Positions 7,447-15,137 of a stretch of DNA of 19,994 nucleotides are shown here, piece by piece. The first letter of the stretch is position 1; every line of letters starts with the position of its first letter. Under the pieces are notes generated by a model. It saw only the letters and a program-made list of their open reading frames with translations. It made no database searches and was not told where the DNA came from. The translations under genes and the position numbers were made by a program. This stretch comes from an uncultured Opitutia bacterium (GTDB lineage Bacteria > Verrucomicrobiota > Verrucomicrobiia > Opitutales > UBA953), in assembly GCA_903910245.1 (NCBI GenBank), contig CAIVYX010000023.1, forward strand, positions 1-19,994, read 5' to 3'.

Positions 7447-9551
7447 AAGAGCCGTCCGACATGCGCGTTCTTCCTTCGACCCCAGTCGAGAGGTTCCGCC
7501 TTTATGGAGTCTTCTTTTTTTTCCTCGCCGGCTTTCTTTACGTGATCGGCGGGCTGGTTTATCGCCAGCTCATCCAGTCCACCGACCTCAAGGAACAGTC
7601 GGATACTCAGAGCCGCCGCGTCGTATTGCGCCCTCCGGCCCGCGGGCGCATCTACGATCGCAACGGCTTCCCGCTGGTCGACAACCGGGCCCGCTGGAGC
7701 GTCAAGGCCGACCTCGCCTCCCTGCAGAAGGAATTCCGCTCGGAATACCTACGAATGCTCGCCGCCGAGAAAGCCCGTGAAGCCGTCAGTATCGATCGAG
7801 AGAAACTATTGGAGGACGCGCGGGTGCGTGTGCTGCAAGGCTGGCTCAACAAGGTCTGGTTCGTCATCGACGAGACGAATCGTAACACCAAGGTCCGCAA
7901 ACCCCTCACGAAGCTGACCCCGGTCACTGCCCCAGTCGAACGTCAGATTAATATCTTGGAACTCCGCAAGCATCTGCGCGAACGGCGTGCGCTCCCCTTT
8001 ACCCTCGTAAACGATCTCGCCTTCCCCGGTACCGGTCAGGCGCTCACTGCGGATGACGGCACCAAGTCCGTGGCGCGCTTTATCGAGCAGTTCCCCGTCG
8101 AAGGCCCAATCCGCCTCGAGCAGGACATCGTTCGGACCTACCCCTATGGCGCCATGGCGGCCCATGTTCTAGGTTACGTCAAGGACACCGACACCCTGCC
8201 GGACAACGTGGATGACATCTCTGAGGTCCGCGTGGAAACAATGCAGAAGCTCCGCTACACCGGCAAGACCGGCGCAGCCGGCGTCGAACTCAGCTATAAT
8301 AACGTACTCAGCGGTCGCAGCGGCTGGGAACTCTGGTCGAAGACCTCCTCAGGATACAATCAGACCCGACTGAAATACAGTGAGCCCGAGCAAGGGGGCA
8401 ATGTGATGCTCTCGCTCGATTATCGCATCCAGCAGGCGACGGAAAGCGGACTCGCCAAGCTCAAGGATCTCCAGGGTAATCTCCTGCCCGCCGCAGCGGT
8501 GATGATCGACGTCCATACCGGCGAGATCCTCGCCCTCGCAAGTCAGCCTTCGTTCGACCCGAACCGGCTGGCCGATCGGGTTTCATCCAAGTACTACGAT
8601 CTGATCGAGGAATCTGGGGGTTGGCTGAATCGCGCGACTCAAGGACTCTACCCACCCGGCTCCACCTTCAAGGTCATCACCGCCACCGCCGGGATGCGCA
8701 AGAAAGTCGTAGACTGGGATGACTCCCTTGATTGCGGGGCTTTCTTCAAGGTGGGTAATCGTGATTACCCGGAACATGAGCCAGTGGGCTTCGGCGAGGT
8801 GAATCTTGATAAGATGCTCGCGGTTTCTTGCAACGTCTGGAACTATCAAGTCGGTATCCGCACGGGTATCGAAGCGCTCGCCGCTGAGGCCAAGCGATTC
8901 GGACTGGATACCCCGCTCCTGCAAACCGTCAGTGACTTTGAGACCGGCGGCCAGCCGATGACCGAGCTGCCCTACGCCGCCAGCCGCGGGCTCGTCGTGC
9001 CCGATCGTGAATATAAGCTACGCATCGGTGCGGGCGCCTGGAATGATGGCGACACGGCCAATCTTTCCATCGGCCAAGGCTACCTGCTCACCACGCCCTT
9101 ACACATGGCGTGCGTCGCGGCTTCCATCGCCCGAGGCGAAACCCGCACGGCTCCTTCGATCATCCACTCGTTGGAGCGCAACGGTCGTCACCCCGGAGCC
9201 CTGCCCATCGGCCTCAATCCTGAACAGCTCGCATCCCTACGCGGTGGCATGTTGCGCTGCGTCGAAGAAGGCACGGCCCGGGTCGCGCGTATCCCTGGAC
9301 TACCTTATGCCGGCAAGACTGGCACGTCGGAATATTTCAAGAACGGTGAGAAGGCTCACCTTGCTTGGATGATCGGCTACGCCCCGGCCGATTATCCGGT
9401 CGTCGCCTTCGCGGTGCTCGTCGAAGGTCAGACGGACACCAATACTTGGGGCGGCAAGACGGCTGGCCCGGTGGCGAAGGAGATGCTCGAGACTTGGTGG
9501 CCGATTGCAGTGAAGGCGAACTTAGACGACAAGCCCAAGGTTCCCCGTTAA
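7443..9551 (+). CDS. mrdA: Peptidoglycan D,D-transpeptidase PBP2 (elongasome)
   Basis: This is a class B penicillin-binding protein that cross-links peptide stems during side-wall growth, working with RodA and MreBCD. A single transmembrane anchor spans about residues 20-44. A pedestal region starts at RPPARGRIYDRNGFPLVDN and holds the conserved TYPYGAMAAHVLGYV and GKTGAAGVELSYN blocks. The transpeptidase domain has all three active-site motifs: STFK (Ser407), SCN (Ser462) and KTGT (Lys625). At 702 residues it is longer than the usual 600-650. Much of the extra length lies in a charged region of about residues 95-195 in the pedestal. Its ATG overlaps the mreD stop by 4 nt. No rodA follows. 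The next gene is convergent and their stop codons overlap. A start at Met7 is possible but less favoured. Confidence 0.96.
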   Translation: MKEPSDMRVLPSTPVERFRLYGVFFFFLAGFLYVIGGLVYRQLIQSTDLKEQSDTQSRRVVLRPPARGRIYDRNGFPLVDNRARWSVKADLASLQKEFRSEYLRMLAAEKAREAVSIDREKLLEDARVRVLQGWLNKVWFVIDETNRNTKVRKPLTKLTPVTAPVERQINILELRKHLRERRALPFTLVNDLAFPGTGQALTADDGTKSVARFIEQFPVEGPIRLEQDIVRTYPYGAMAAHVLGYVKDTDTLPDNVDDISEVRVETMQKLRYTGKTGAAGVELSYNNVLSGRSGWELWSKTSSGYNQTRLKYSEPEQGGNVMLSLDYRIQQATESGLAKLKDLQGNLLPAAAVMIDVHTGEILALASQPSFDPNRLADRVSSKYYDLIEESGGWLNRATQGLYPPGSTFKVITATAGMRKKVVDWDDSLDCGAFFKVGNRDYPEHEPVGFGEVNLDKMLAVSCNVWNYQVGIRTGIEALAAEAKRFGLDTPLLQTVSDFETGGQPMTELPYAASRGLVVPDREYKLRIGAGAWNDGDTANLSIGQGYLLTTPLHMACVAASIARGETRTAPSIIHSLERNGRHPGALPIGLNPEQLASLRGGMLRCVEEGTARVARIPGLPYAGKTGTSEYFKNGEKAHLAWMIGYAPADYPVVAFAVLVEGQTDTNTWGGKTAGPVAKEMLETWWPIAVKANLDDKPKVPR

Positions 9552-10108
9552 GCCCTAATTAATACAAGCGTACCGACAGGTACGTGCTCGAACAGTCGGA
9601 TGACATCAGCATCAGAGAGCAGCACACAGCCATGGCTGTTCGGCTGCCCGAGTTTATCGGTTTGGTTTGTGCCGTGGATATAGACGAAACGCCGCCGTGT
9701 ATCGACGACCTTACCATCAGCCCTGACCCCTTGGTTACGACCGGATTCCAGGCCATCTAGCCAAAGGATGCGCGAGGTGATGAGATTATCCTCGGGCGTG
9801 GCCCACTCCGAGGCGAGTTTGCCGGTGGGCTGACGAGCCTTAAAGACCATACCCGGGGCGGCGCCGGCCCCGATTTTCTCGCAAACCGTATGAAGCCCAT
9901 CCGGGGTCTGTTGCGAATCCTGGATGCAACCGCGGCCAGCCCGGGCGGTGCTGACGACATAGGTTTCGCATTCCTGACCTCGGAAATGCCATAGTTTTTG
10001 CTGGTCAATCGACACAACGATGCAATCTTCCGCTATCGGCAGACCCAGCCCTTTAAGGCGTTCGGTCACCTCTTTCTTCAAACCAAACTCGAACTCAGAA
10101 CATGGCAT
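9548..10108 (-). CDS. L,D-transpeptidase (YkuD fold) family protein without signal peptide
   Basis: The protein has 186 residues. The catalytic YkuD motif is intact: FVYIHGTNQ, then SHGCVLLSDADVIRLF, with the Cys of SHGC as nucleophile. An N-terminal IVVSIDQQKLWHF strand and the C-terminal PVGTLVLI strand complete the fold. Family members link meso-diaminopimelate residues in peptidoglycan or attach proteins to it. No signal peptide or membrane anchor is visible, although the known substrate lies in the periplasm. Similar leaderless members occur in other bacteria, so the location is uncertain. The ATG at 10108 overlaps the asd start by 7 nt, and the stop shares TTAA with the mrdA stop. A longer GTG frame (from 10162) would run 61 nt into asd and is unlikely. 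Neighbours are PBP2 and the diaminopimelate-pathway gene asd. Confidence 0.88.
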   Translation of the reverse strand: MPCSEFEFGLKKEVTERLKGLGLPIAEDCIVVSIDQQKLWHFRGQECETYVVSTARAGRGCIQDSQQTPDGLHTVCEKIGAGAAPGMVFKARQPTGKLASEWATPEDNLITSRILWLDGLESGRNQGVRADGKVVDTRRRFVYIHGTNQTDKLGQPNSHGCVLLSDADVIRLFEHVPVGTLVLIRA

Positions 10109-11121
10109 ATCGTATCGGCATCGTGGGCGTGACAGGCGCGGTGGGTCAAGAACTGCTGGCACTCATGGCCAAGCGGAACTTCCCGGTGGCCGAACTCCGC
10201 CCCCTCGCTTCGGCCCGCTCAGCCGGCACTAAGGTCACCTACGGCGGCAAGGAATGGACCGTCCAAGAAGCCAAGCCCGAAGCCTTCGAGGGCCTTGATT
10301 TCGCCATTTTCAGCGCCGGTGGCTCAATCTCCTTAGCCCTCGCCCCCGAAGCCGTGAAGCGCGGTTGCATCGTCATCGATAATAGCTCGGCCTTCCGCAT
10401 GTTCCCGGACGTCCCCCTCGTTGTCCCGGAGATCAACGCCCACCACTTGGCCCACCATAAGGGCATCATCGCCAACCCCAACTGCTCGACAGCCATCGCC
10501 TTGATGGGCCTCTACCCACTGCACCAGGCCTTCGGCCTAAAGCGCTTCTTCGCCTCTACCTACCAGGCCGTTTCCGGCACCGGCGCCGAAGCGATGCGCG
10601 AACTCGACGCCCAAGCCCGTGCCTGGGCCAAAGGCGAAACCCTCGCCCCCAAGGTTTACCCGCACACGATCAACTTCAACGTCATCCCCCAGGTCGATTC
10701 GTTCCTCGAGGACGGCTACACGAAGGAAGAGATGAAGATGCTCAACGAAGGTCGCAAGATCATGGATCTCCCGGACCTCAAGGTCACGACCACCTGCGTT
10801 CGCGTCCCGGTCTTCCGTGCCCACTCAATCGCTATCTGCGCCGAGTTTGAAAAGCCGGTCGACATCACCGTTGCCCGCCAAGCCATCAACGCCTTCCCCG
10901 GCGCCGAACTCTGCGACGACCCAGCCAACAAGAAGTATCCGATGCCCCTCGATTACGCGGGTAAGGAAAAGTGCGGCGTCGGTCGCCTGCGCAAGGACAC
11001 CCTCTTCGACAACGGTATCTCCCTGTGGGTCTCGGGCGATCAGCTATGGAAGGGCGCCGCGCTCAACGCGATTCAGATTGCGGAAGCACTCCACGCCCAG
11101 GGTCGCCTGGCTCGTAAATAA
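10102..11121 (+). CDS. asd: Aspartate-semialdehyde dehydrogenase
   Basis: The enzyme reduces L-aspartyl-4-phosphate to aspartate semialdehyde with NADPH, at the branch point to lysine/diaminopimelate, threonine and methionine. At 339 residues it has the usual length. The N-terminal NADP motif is GVTGAVGQE, followed by the SAGGSISLALAPEAVKRG segment. The catalytic cysteine is Cys128 in NPNCST. The SGTGAEAMREL loop and the RVPVFRAHS motif with His241 complete the active site. The C-terminus has the GRLRKDTLFDNGISLWVSGDQLWKGAALNA block. The ATG at 10102 gives the expected N-terminus MAYRIGIVGVTG, but it overlaps the divergent L,D-transpeptidase start, so each promoter must lie inside the other gene. 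The RlmB-like gene follows 7 nt after the stop. Confidence 0.97.
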   Translation: MAYRIGIVGVTGAVGQELLALMAKRNFPVAELRPLASARSAGTKVTYGGKEWTVQEAKPEAFEGLDFAIFSAGGSISLALAPEAVKRGCIVIDNSSAFRMFPDVPLVVPEINAHHLAHHKGIIANPNCSTAIALMGLYPLHQAFGLKRFFASTYQAVSGTGAEAMRELDAQARAWAKGETLAPKVYPHTINFNVIPQVDSFLEDGYTKEEMKMLNEGRKIMDLPDLKVTTTCVRVPVFRAHSIAICAEFEKPVDITVARQAINAFPGAELCDDPANKKYPMPLDYAGKEKCGVGRLRKDTLFDNGISLWVSGDQLWKGAALNAIQIAEALHAQGRLARK

Positions 11122-11128
11122 TCTGACC

Positions 11129-11692
11129 ATGGCCCGGAGCAACGATCGCGCCCCGCGCCACGCCGACCTTCATCGGCCGATTCGTCAATTCGACGAAGCC
11201 GACATCCCGGCCCTCCTGAAGGACGTCAAGGACCCCCTGATCCTCGTCCTCGACGGCGTCCAAGATCCTCATAATCTCGGTGCCTGTATCCGTAGCGCTG
11301 ATTGTGCTGGTTGCACCTTCGTGGTCATCACCCGGAAGAACTCGGCCCCAGTGACCGACACGGTCCGCAAGGTCGCCGTCGGCGCCGCCGAAACGATGCC
11401 CATCGTCCAGGCCAACAATCTGCGCAACGCCCTCGTGAAGCTGAAAGACGCTGGCGTCTGGCTGGCTGGCACCTCTGACCACAAGACGAGCCAATCGCTC
11501 TACGCCGCCAAAATGAGCGGTCCGCTGGCGATCGTACTCGGCGCCGAAGGCGACGGCATCCGTCACCTGACCGCCGAGACCTGTGATTTCCTCCTCCGCA
11601 TCCCGATGCTCGGCCAGGTACCCTGCCTCAACGTCTCCGTCTCCGCCGGTGTCTGCCTTTTCGAGGCCGTCCGTCAGCGCGGTCATCGCTGA
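11129..11692 (+). CDS. Short RlmB/TrmH-family (SpoU) rRNA 2'-O-methyltransferase
   Basis: This is an AdoMet-dependent RNA ribose methyltransferase of the SPOUT class. All three SpoU motifs are clear: DPHNLGACIRSADCAG, LGAEGDGIRHLT, and IPMLGQVPCLNVSVSAGVCLFEAV, the last two shaping the trefoil-knot cofactor site. The closest resemblance is to RlmB, which methylates G2251 of 23S rRNA. However, at 187 residues it lacks the roughly 75-residue L30e-like RNA-binding domain that precedes the catalytic domain in E. coli RlmB. The N-terminus (MARSNDRAPRHADLHRPIR) is short and basic and may contact RNA. The ATG at 11129 has the context TGACCATG. A longer in-frame opening reaches back to 10817 inside asd but is not coding-like. 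The asd stop is 7 nt upstream. Confidence 0.9.
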   Translation: MARSNDRAPRHADLHRPIRQFDEADIPALLKDVKDPLILVLDGVQDPHNLGACIRSADCAGCTFVVITRKNSAPVTDTVRKVAVGAAETMPIVQANNLRNALVKLKDAGVWLAGTSDHKTSQSLYAAKMSGPLAIVLGAEGDGIRHLTAETCDFLLRIPMLGQVPCLNVSVSAGVCLFEAVRQRGHR

Positions 11693-11748
11693 GGTTCAAT
11701 TTTTCTTTACCCCTCCCTCTGGACGTGTCGTAATCGACTCGTTCGGCA

Positions 11749-11820
11749 GGCCAGATAGCTCAATGGTAGAGCAGTTGACTTTTAATCAATTGGTTCCGGG
11801 TTCGAGCCCCGGTCTGGCCA
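11749..11820 (+). tRNA. tRNA-Lys (anticodon TTT)
   Basis: This is a full 72-nt cloverleaf. The acceptor stem GGCCAGA pairs with TCTGGCC, with discriminator A at 11820. The D stem is GCTC/GAGC, the anticodon stem GTTGA/TCAAT with loop CTTTTAA, and the T stem CCGGG/CCCGG with loop TTCGAGC. The anticodon is TTT at 11781-11783, reading AAA and AAG. No CCA is encoded; CTC follows. It lies 56 nt after the RlmB-like gene. Confidence 0.97.
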
Positions 11821-11924
11821 CTCCGAACACCTACGTTAATCAGTCCGGAAACTCTCTGCCGATTAAAGTGCGTTTGCTCTTGAAATCCCGTCCGCGTCTT
11901 GCACTCATTCACGTCCCGCTGTCT

Positions 11925-11999
<75 letters not shown>

Positions 12000-12021
12000 G
12001 CGGGAAACCTTTGCCAGAATG

Positions 12022-12336
12022 TCACCGTTTGCCCTGCAGACGGCGGTATCTCTCCGCCATGTAAGCGGCGTGACAAGGACGGCAGTAGCTGTGGTAGCTG
12101 CCGGAGGCCCTCAGCCAGTGGAACATCTGGAGGGGCAACTCTTGATCGCACTGGGCGCAGGCGCGGGTGGTGTCCGTCCGGCGAGTTCCCCTTAGGGTCG
12201 CGCGCCGTCGCGACGTTGCGCCGAGGCACGGACGACAGAACGGGTGGATCGCCGCAGTGCCTTCCAGCCGATGGAACATATCCAGGTTCTTGGTCTTCCG
12301 GCAGCATCGGCACTTCTTCTTGGAGGGTTCATTCAT
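12022..12336 (-). CDS. Small protein with two tandem Cys4 zinc-binding modules, function unknown
   Basis: I do not recognise the family. The 104-residue protein consists of two copies of one module, C-x2-C-x8-F-H-x11-C-R-P-C, at residues 9-37 and 60-88. The spacing is identical, giving an exact 51-residue repeat (C9/C12/F21/H22/C34/C37 and C60/C63/F72/H73/C85/C88). Each module has four cysteines suited to binding one zinc ion, in the style of treble-clef or zinc-ribbon fingers such as those beside some HNH nucleases. The N-terminus, linker (about 43-58) and C-terminus (AERYRRLQGKR) are rich in Lys/Arg, so nucleic-acid binding is a reasonable guess. The ATG at 12336 was chosen. A TTG at 12369 is less likely. 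It lies downstream of glmS on the same strand, 74 nt away, and convergent with the tRNAs. Confidence 0.78.
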   Translation of the reverse strand: MNEPSKKKCRCCRKTKNLDMFHRLEGTAAIHPFCRPCLGATSRRRATLRGTRRTDTTRACAQCDQELPLQMFHWLRASGSYHSYCRPCHAAYMAERYRRLQGKR

Positions 12337-12410
12337 AGCCTTGCAAGCAAGGTGCCGCTTCAGCCCCAAGCAACGGCAAGGGTCTGGGGTCTATCGCTGA
12401 GGCTTTCCCC

Positions 12411-14249
12411 TTACTCGACGGTCACGGACTTGGCCAGATTGCGCGGCTGGTCGATCGGGCAACCCCGCAAGCGAGCTACGTGATAGGCCAGCAACTGCAG
12501 GGCGACGGCGGCAGGGATGGTTGCCACGAGCGGATCGCAATCCGGAATCTGGATGACCTCGTCGGCAATCGCCGCCTCCGGGCCACCCTCGGTGACGATG
12601 GCGATGATGCGCGCACCGCGGGCCTTACACTCTTCGGCGTTGCCTAAGGTCTTATCGACGACCGGCGAACGATTGGCCAACACGACGACGGGCATGTCGG
12701 GGGTCAGTAAGGCAATCGGTCCATGCTTGAGCTCGGCGGCATGATACCCCTCGGCGTGGATATAAGAGATCTCCTTGAGTTTGAGCGCACCTTCCAAGGC
12801 CACGGGATACATCGGGCCACGGCCGAGGAAGAAAGCGTGCTCATGCTTGGCCATGGATTCGGCGACCTTCGCAATCGCAACATCCTGCTTAAGGACGGCT
12901 TCGATGAGTTCCGGCAGGCGGCCGATCTCCCTGGCTAAGGCCAGTCCCCGCTCCCGCGAGAGTCGGCGTCCGCGACCGAGCTTGAGCGCCATAAGGAGAA
13001 GGATGGCCACCTGGCTAGTGAAGGCCTTGGTGGAGGCGACGGAGATTTCTGGGCCGGCATGGAGATAAACGCCATGACCGGCTTCTCGGGCGATGGTCGA
13101 GCCGACGACATTGACGAGCCCCATGACCATGGCGCCCTTTTCCTTGGCTTCACGCACGGCGGCCAAGGTGTCGGCGGTCTCGCCGGACTGGGAGATGGCG
13201 ACGACGAGATCGCGGCCGTCGACCAGCGGATTCCGGTAACGGAACTCGGCGGCAGGTTGGACTTCGGCTTGAATAGCGGCGAGGTCCTCGAACGCGAAAT
13301 CACCCACCATCCCGGCATGCAACGACGTGCCGCATCCGACCATGACGATGCGCTGCAGGTCGATGAGTTCCCGAGCCGTGGCGCCCATGCCCGAAAGCAC
13401 GGCAGTGCCATTCTGCAAGTCGAGACGGCCACGGAGCGCGTTTCGGACGGATTCGGGCTGTTCGTGAATCTCCTTGAGCATGAAATGCTCGAAGCCGCCC
13501 TTCTCGACCGCGCCAGCTTCGAACTCGAGCTCGGCGATATCGCGATCCTTAGGGGCATGGTCAAGGTCGGTGATGTCTACGGAGTCCGCGGTGACCAAGG
13601 CGACGTCACCGTCGTCGAGGTAGATAACCCGACGGGTATGCGCGATCAGGGCCGATGGGTCGGAGGCGACAAGGCATTCGCCTTCGCCGACGCCGATGAC
13701 GAGCGGGCTGCCCTTGCGGGCGACAACAATCTGTCCAGGTTCGTCGGCAGAGATAACGGCGATGCCGTAGGCGCCTTCGACCTGACGCAAGGCGCTGATG
13801 ACGGCCTTCCGGAGGTCACCTTTGTAATATTCTCCGACCAGTCGGGAGACGGCCTCGGTGTCGGTTTCAGAGCTGAAGACGTGGCCCTTGGCCTCGAGTT
13901 TGGCGCGGATGACGCGATAGTTTTCGATGATGCCGTTGTGGACGAGCCGGATGCGACCGCTGGCGTCCGCATGCGGATGGGCGTTAGCCTCGGTCGGCGC
14001 CCCGTGCGTCGCCCAACGGGTATGGGCAATGCCGACCGAGCACTTAGCCTGGCGTTCTTCGGACCACTCGGCACGGACTTTGTCCGCTAACCGGGCGACC
14101 TTACCGACGGCTCTCAAGGTGAGGACTGACTTCCCTTCCTGGACGGAGAGGCCAGCGGAATCATAACCACGATATTCCAAACGACGTAGCCCGCCAAGAA
14201 GAACGGGGGTAGCGGCGTTGCGACCGACATATCCGACGATGCCACACAT
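12411..14249 (-). CDS. glmS: Glutamine-fructose-6-phosphate aminotransferase (isomerizing)
   Basis: This enzyme makes glucosamine-6-phosphate from fructose-6-phosphate and glutamine, the committed step to UDP-GlcNAc for peptidoglycan. At 612 residues it matches the family (E. coli 609). The N-terminal class II glutaminase domain begins MCGIVGYVG with the nucleophile Cys2, and has LRRLEYRGYDSAGL and the TRWATHGAPT motif. Two SIS sugar-isomerase domains follow, with the conserved VGCGTSLHAG, SQSGETADTLAA and LGRGPMYPVALEGALKLKEISYIHAEGY blocks. The C-terminus, LAKSVTVE, is typical. It is the last gene of a glmM/GlmU-like/glmS run. Its ATG follows the upstream TGA after 2 nt (TGACCATG). No leader long enough for a glmS ribozyme exists. 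Confidence 0.98.
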   Translation of the reverse strand: MCGIVGYVGRNAATPVLLGGLRRLEYRGYDSAGLSVQEGKSVLTLRAVGKVARLADKVRAEWSEERQAKCSVGIAHTRWATHGAPTEANAHPHADASGRIRLVHNGIIENYRVIRAKLEAKGHVFSSETDTEAVSRLVGEYYKGDLRKAVISALRQVEGAYGIAVISADEPGQIVVARKGSPLVIGVGEGECLVASDPSALIAHTRRVIYLDDGDVALVTADSVDITDLDHAPKDRDIAELEFEAGAVEKGGFEHFMLKEIHEQPESVRNALRGRLDLQNGTAVLSGMGATARELIDLQRIVMVGCGTSLHAGMVGDFAFEDLAAIQAEVQPAAEFRYRNPLVDGRDLVVAISQSGETADTLAAVREAKEKGAMVMGLVNVVGSTIAREAGHGVYLHAGPEISVASTKAFTSQVAILLLMALKLGRGRRLSRERGLALAREIGRLPELIEAVLKQDVAIAKVAESMAKHEHAFFLGRGPMYPVALEGALKLKEISYIHAEGYHAAELKHGPIALLTPDMPVVVLANRSPVVDKTLGNAEECKARGARIIAIVTEGGPEAAIADEVIQIPDCDPLVATIPAAVALQLLAYHVARLRGCPIDQPRNLAKSVTVE

Positions 14250-14251
14250 GG

Positions 14252-15136
14252 TCAGGGGAGGATGTCCTTGTCGACGATGGCGCCGGGTAAGGTCATGGTC
14301 TTAGGCCAAAGCTTACGTCCGGGGTAGATGGAGGTATGGATGCCGGTATGCACGCCGTCGCCGACGATGGCGCCTAGCTTCCGGCGGCCGGTGTCAACCA
14401 TGCGTCCTTCGACCGGACTGCGATGCGCTCCGCCGTCGTGACGTAGATTGGAAGTGATGGTGCCGGCCCCAAAGTTGACTTTCTCGCCCATGATCGAGTC
14501 ACCAAGATAGGAAAGGTGGCCCACGTTAGTTCCTGATAGCAGAATCGAATTCTTAATCTCGACGGCCTGACCGACATGGCACTTGTCGCCGATGGAGGTC
14601 GATCCGCGGAGGTAGCAATTCGGACCAATCTTGCAGTTATCGCCGATGATCACGTCGCCTTCGATAACGACCCCGGGCAGGATTTTGGTGCCCTTGCCGA
14701 CCTGCAGCCTTCCATCGACGTAGAGCGAAGCGTGTGCACCCGACTCCTGCACGTAGGATTTACGGGCAGTCATGGCCTCGACGTTGGCTCGGAGAAGATC
14801 CCAACTAAAGATGATGGCGTAGGATTGGGTCGCTCGCAGTTCGCGCGTTCCACCCTTCCTCGTCAGGAGGATGATACCCTCGCCCATCGTCATCGTGCCG
14901 TAAGACGGCTCTGCAAAGAAAGTCGCCAGTTCCGCCGATGCAAACCATGCGGCGGGATGGACGACGAAGTCGGCATCAGCGCCAGCGGCCTCGGTCAGGC
15001 CTGCGGCCATGAGCGCGGCTTGTTGGTGACGACGAAGCGATATATTAGCCAACGGGAAATCGGCCAGCGACCGGGTGAGGGTCAACGGATGACAGCCTTC
15101 CGATTCGCCTGATGCCGGGATGTGAAAGGTAGCCAT
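14252..15136 (-). CDS. GlmU-like protein: reduced nucleotidyltransferase half plus left-handed beta-helix acyltransferase
   Basis: The protein has 294 residues. The C-terminal half (about 143-294) is a left-handed beta-helix of hexapeptide repeats (GTKILPGVVIEGDVIIGDNC and onward). It includes GHLSYLGDS (206-214), with the histidine that is catalytic for acetyl transfer in GlmU, then NFGAGTITSN and RRKLGAIVGDGVHTGI. The N-terminal half is short (about 140 residues instead of about 230). It lacks the L-A-A-G-x-G-T-R-M loop but resembles the divergent GlmU_N type (HPLTLTRSLADFPLANISLR). Lying between glmM and glmS, it probably supplies the acetyl-transfer step, perhaps also uridylyl transfer, on the way to UDP-GlcNAc. 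The ATG at 15136 is one base after the glmM TGA. Longer upstream frames overlap glmM. The exact reaction is uncertain. Confidence 0.86.
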   Translation of the reverse strand: MATFHIPASGESEGCHPLTLTRSLADFPLANISLRRHQQAALMAAGLTEAAGADADFVVHPAAWFASAELATFFAEPSYGTMTMGEGIILLTRKGGTRELRATQSYAIIFSWDLLRANVEAMTARKSYVQESGAHASLYVDGRLQVGKGTKILPGVVIEGDVIIGDNCKIGPNCYLRGSTSIGDKCHVGQAVEIKNSILLSGTNVGHLSYLGDSIMGEKVNFGAGTITSNLRHDGGAHRSPVEGRMVDTGRRKLGAIVGDGVHTGIHTSIYPGRKLWPKTMTLPGAIVDKDILP

Positions 15137-15137
15137 C

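Noticed and set aside
10817..11128. A 104-codon N-terminal extension of the RlmB-like gene
   Set aside because: It lies out of frame inside asd, its translation is Ser/Pro/Arg-rich noise, and it does not resemble the L30e-like domain of RlmB.
11675..11708. A possible terminator after the RlmB-like gene (CAGCG/CGCTG stem, later T run)
   Set aside because: The stem is only 5 bp, partly inside the coding end, and the T run is separated from it by about 7 nt.
13059..14090. A 343-codon open frame on the plus strand opposite glmS
   Set aside because: It is antisense to conserved GlmS sequence and its translation shows no domain pattern.
14250..14254. A glmS ribozyme or riboswitch ahead of glmS
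   Set aside because: Only 2 nt separate glmS from the preceding stop codon, so no leader RNA fits, and no matching structure was seen upstream.
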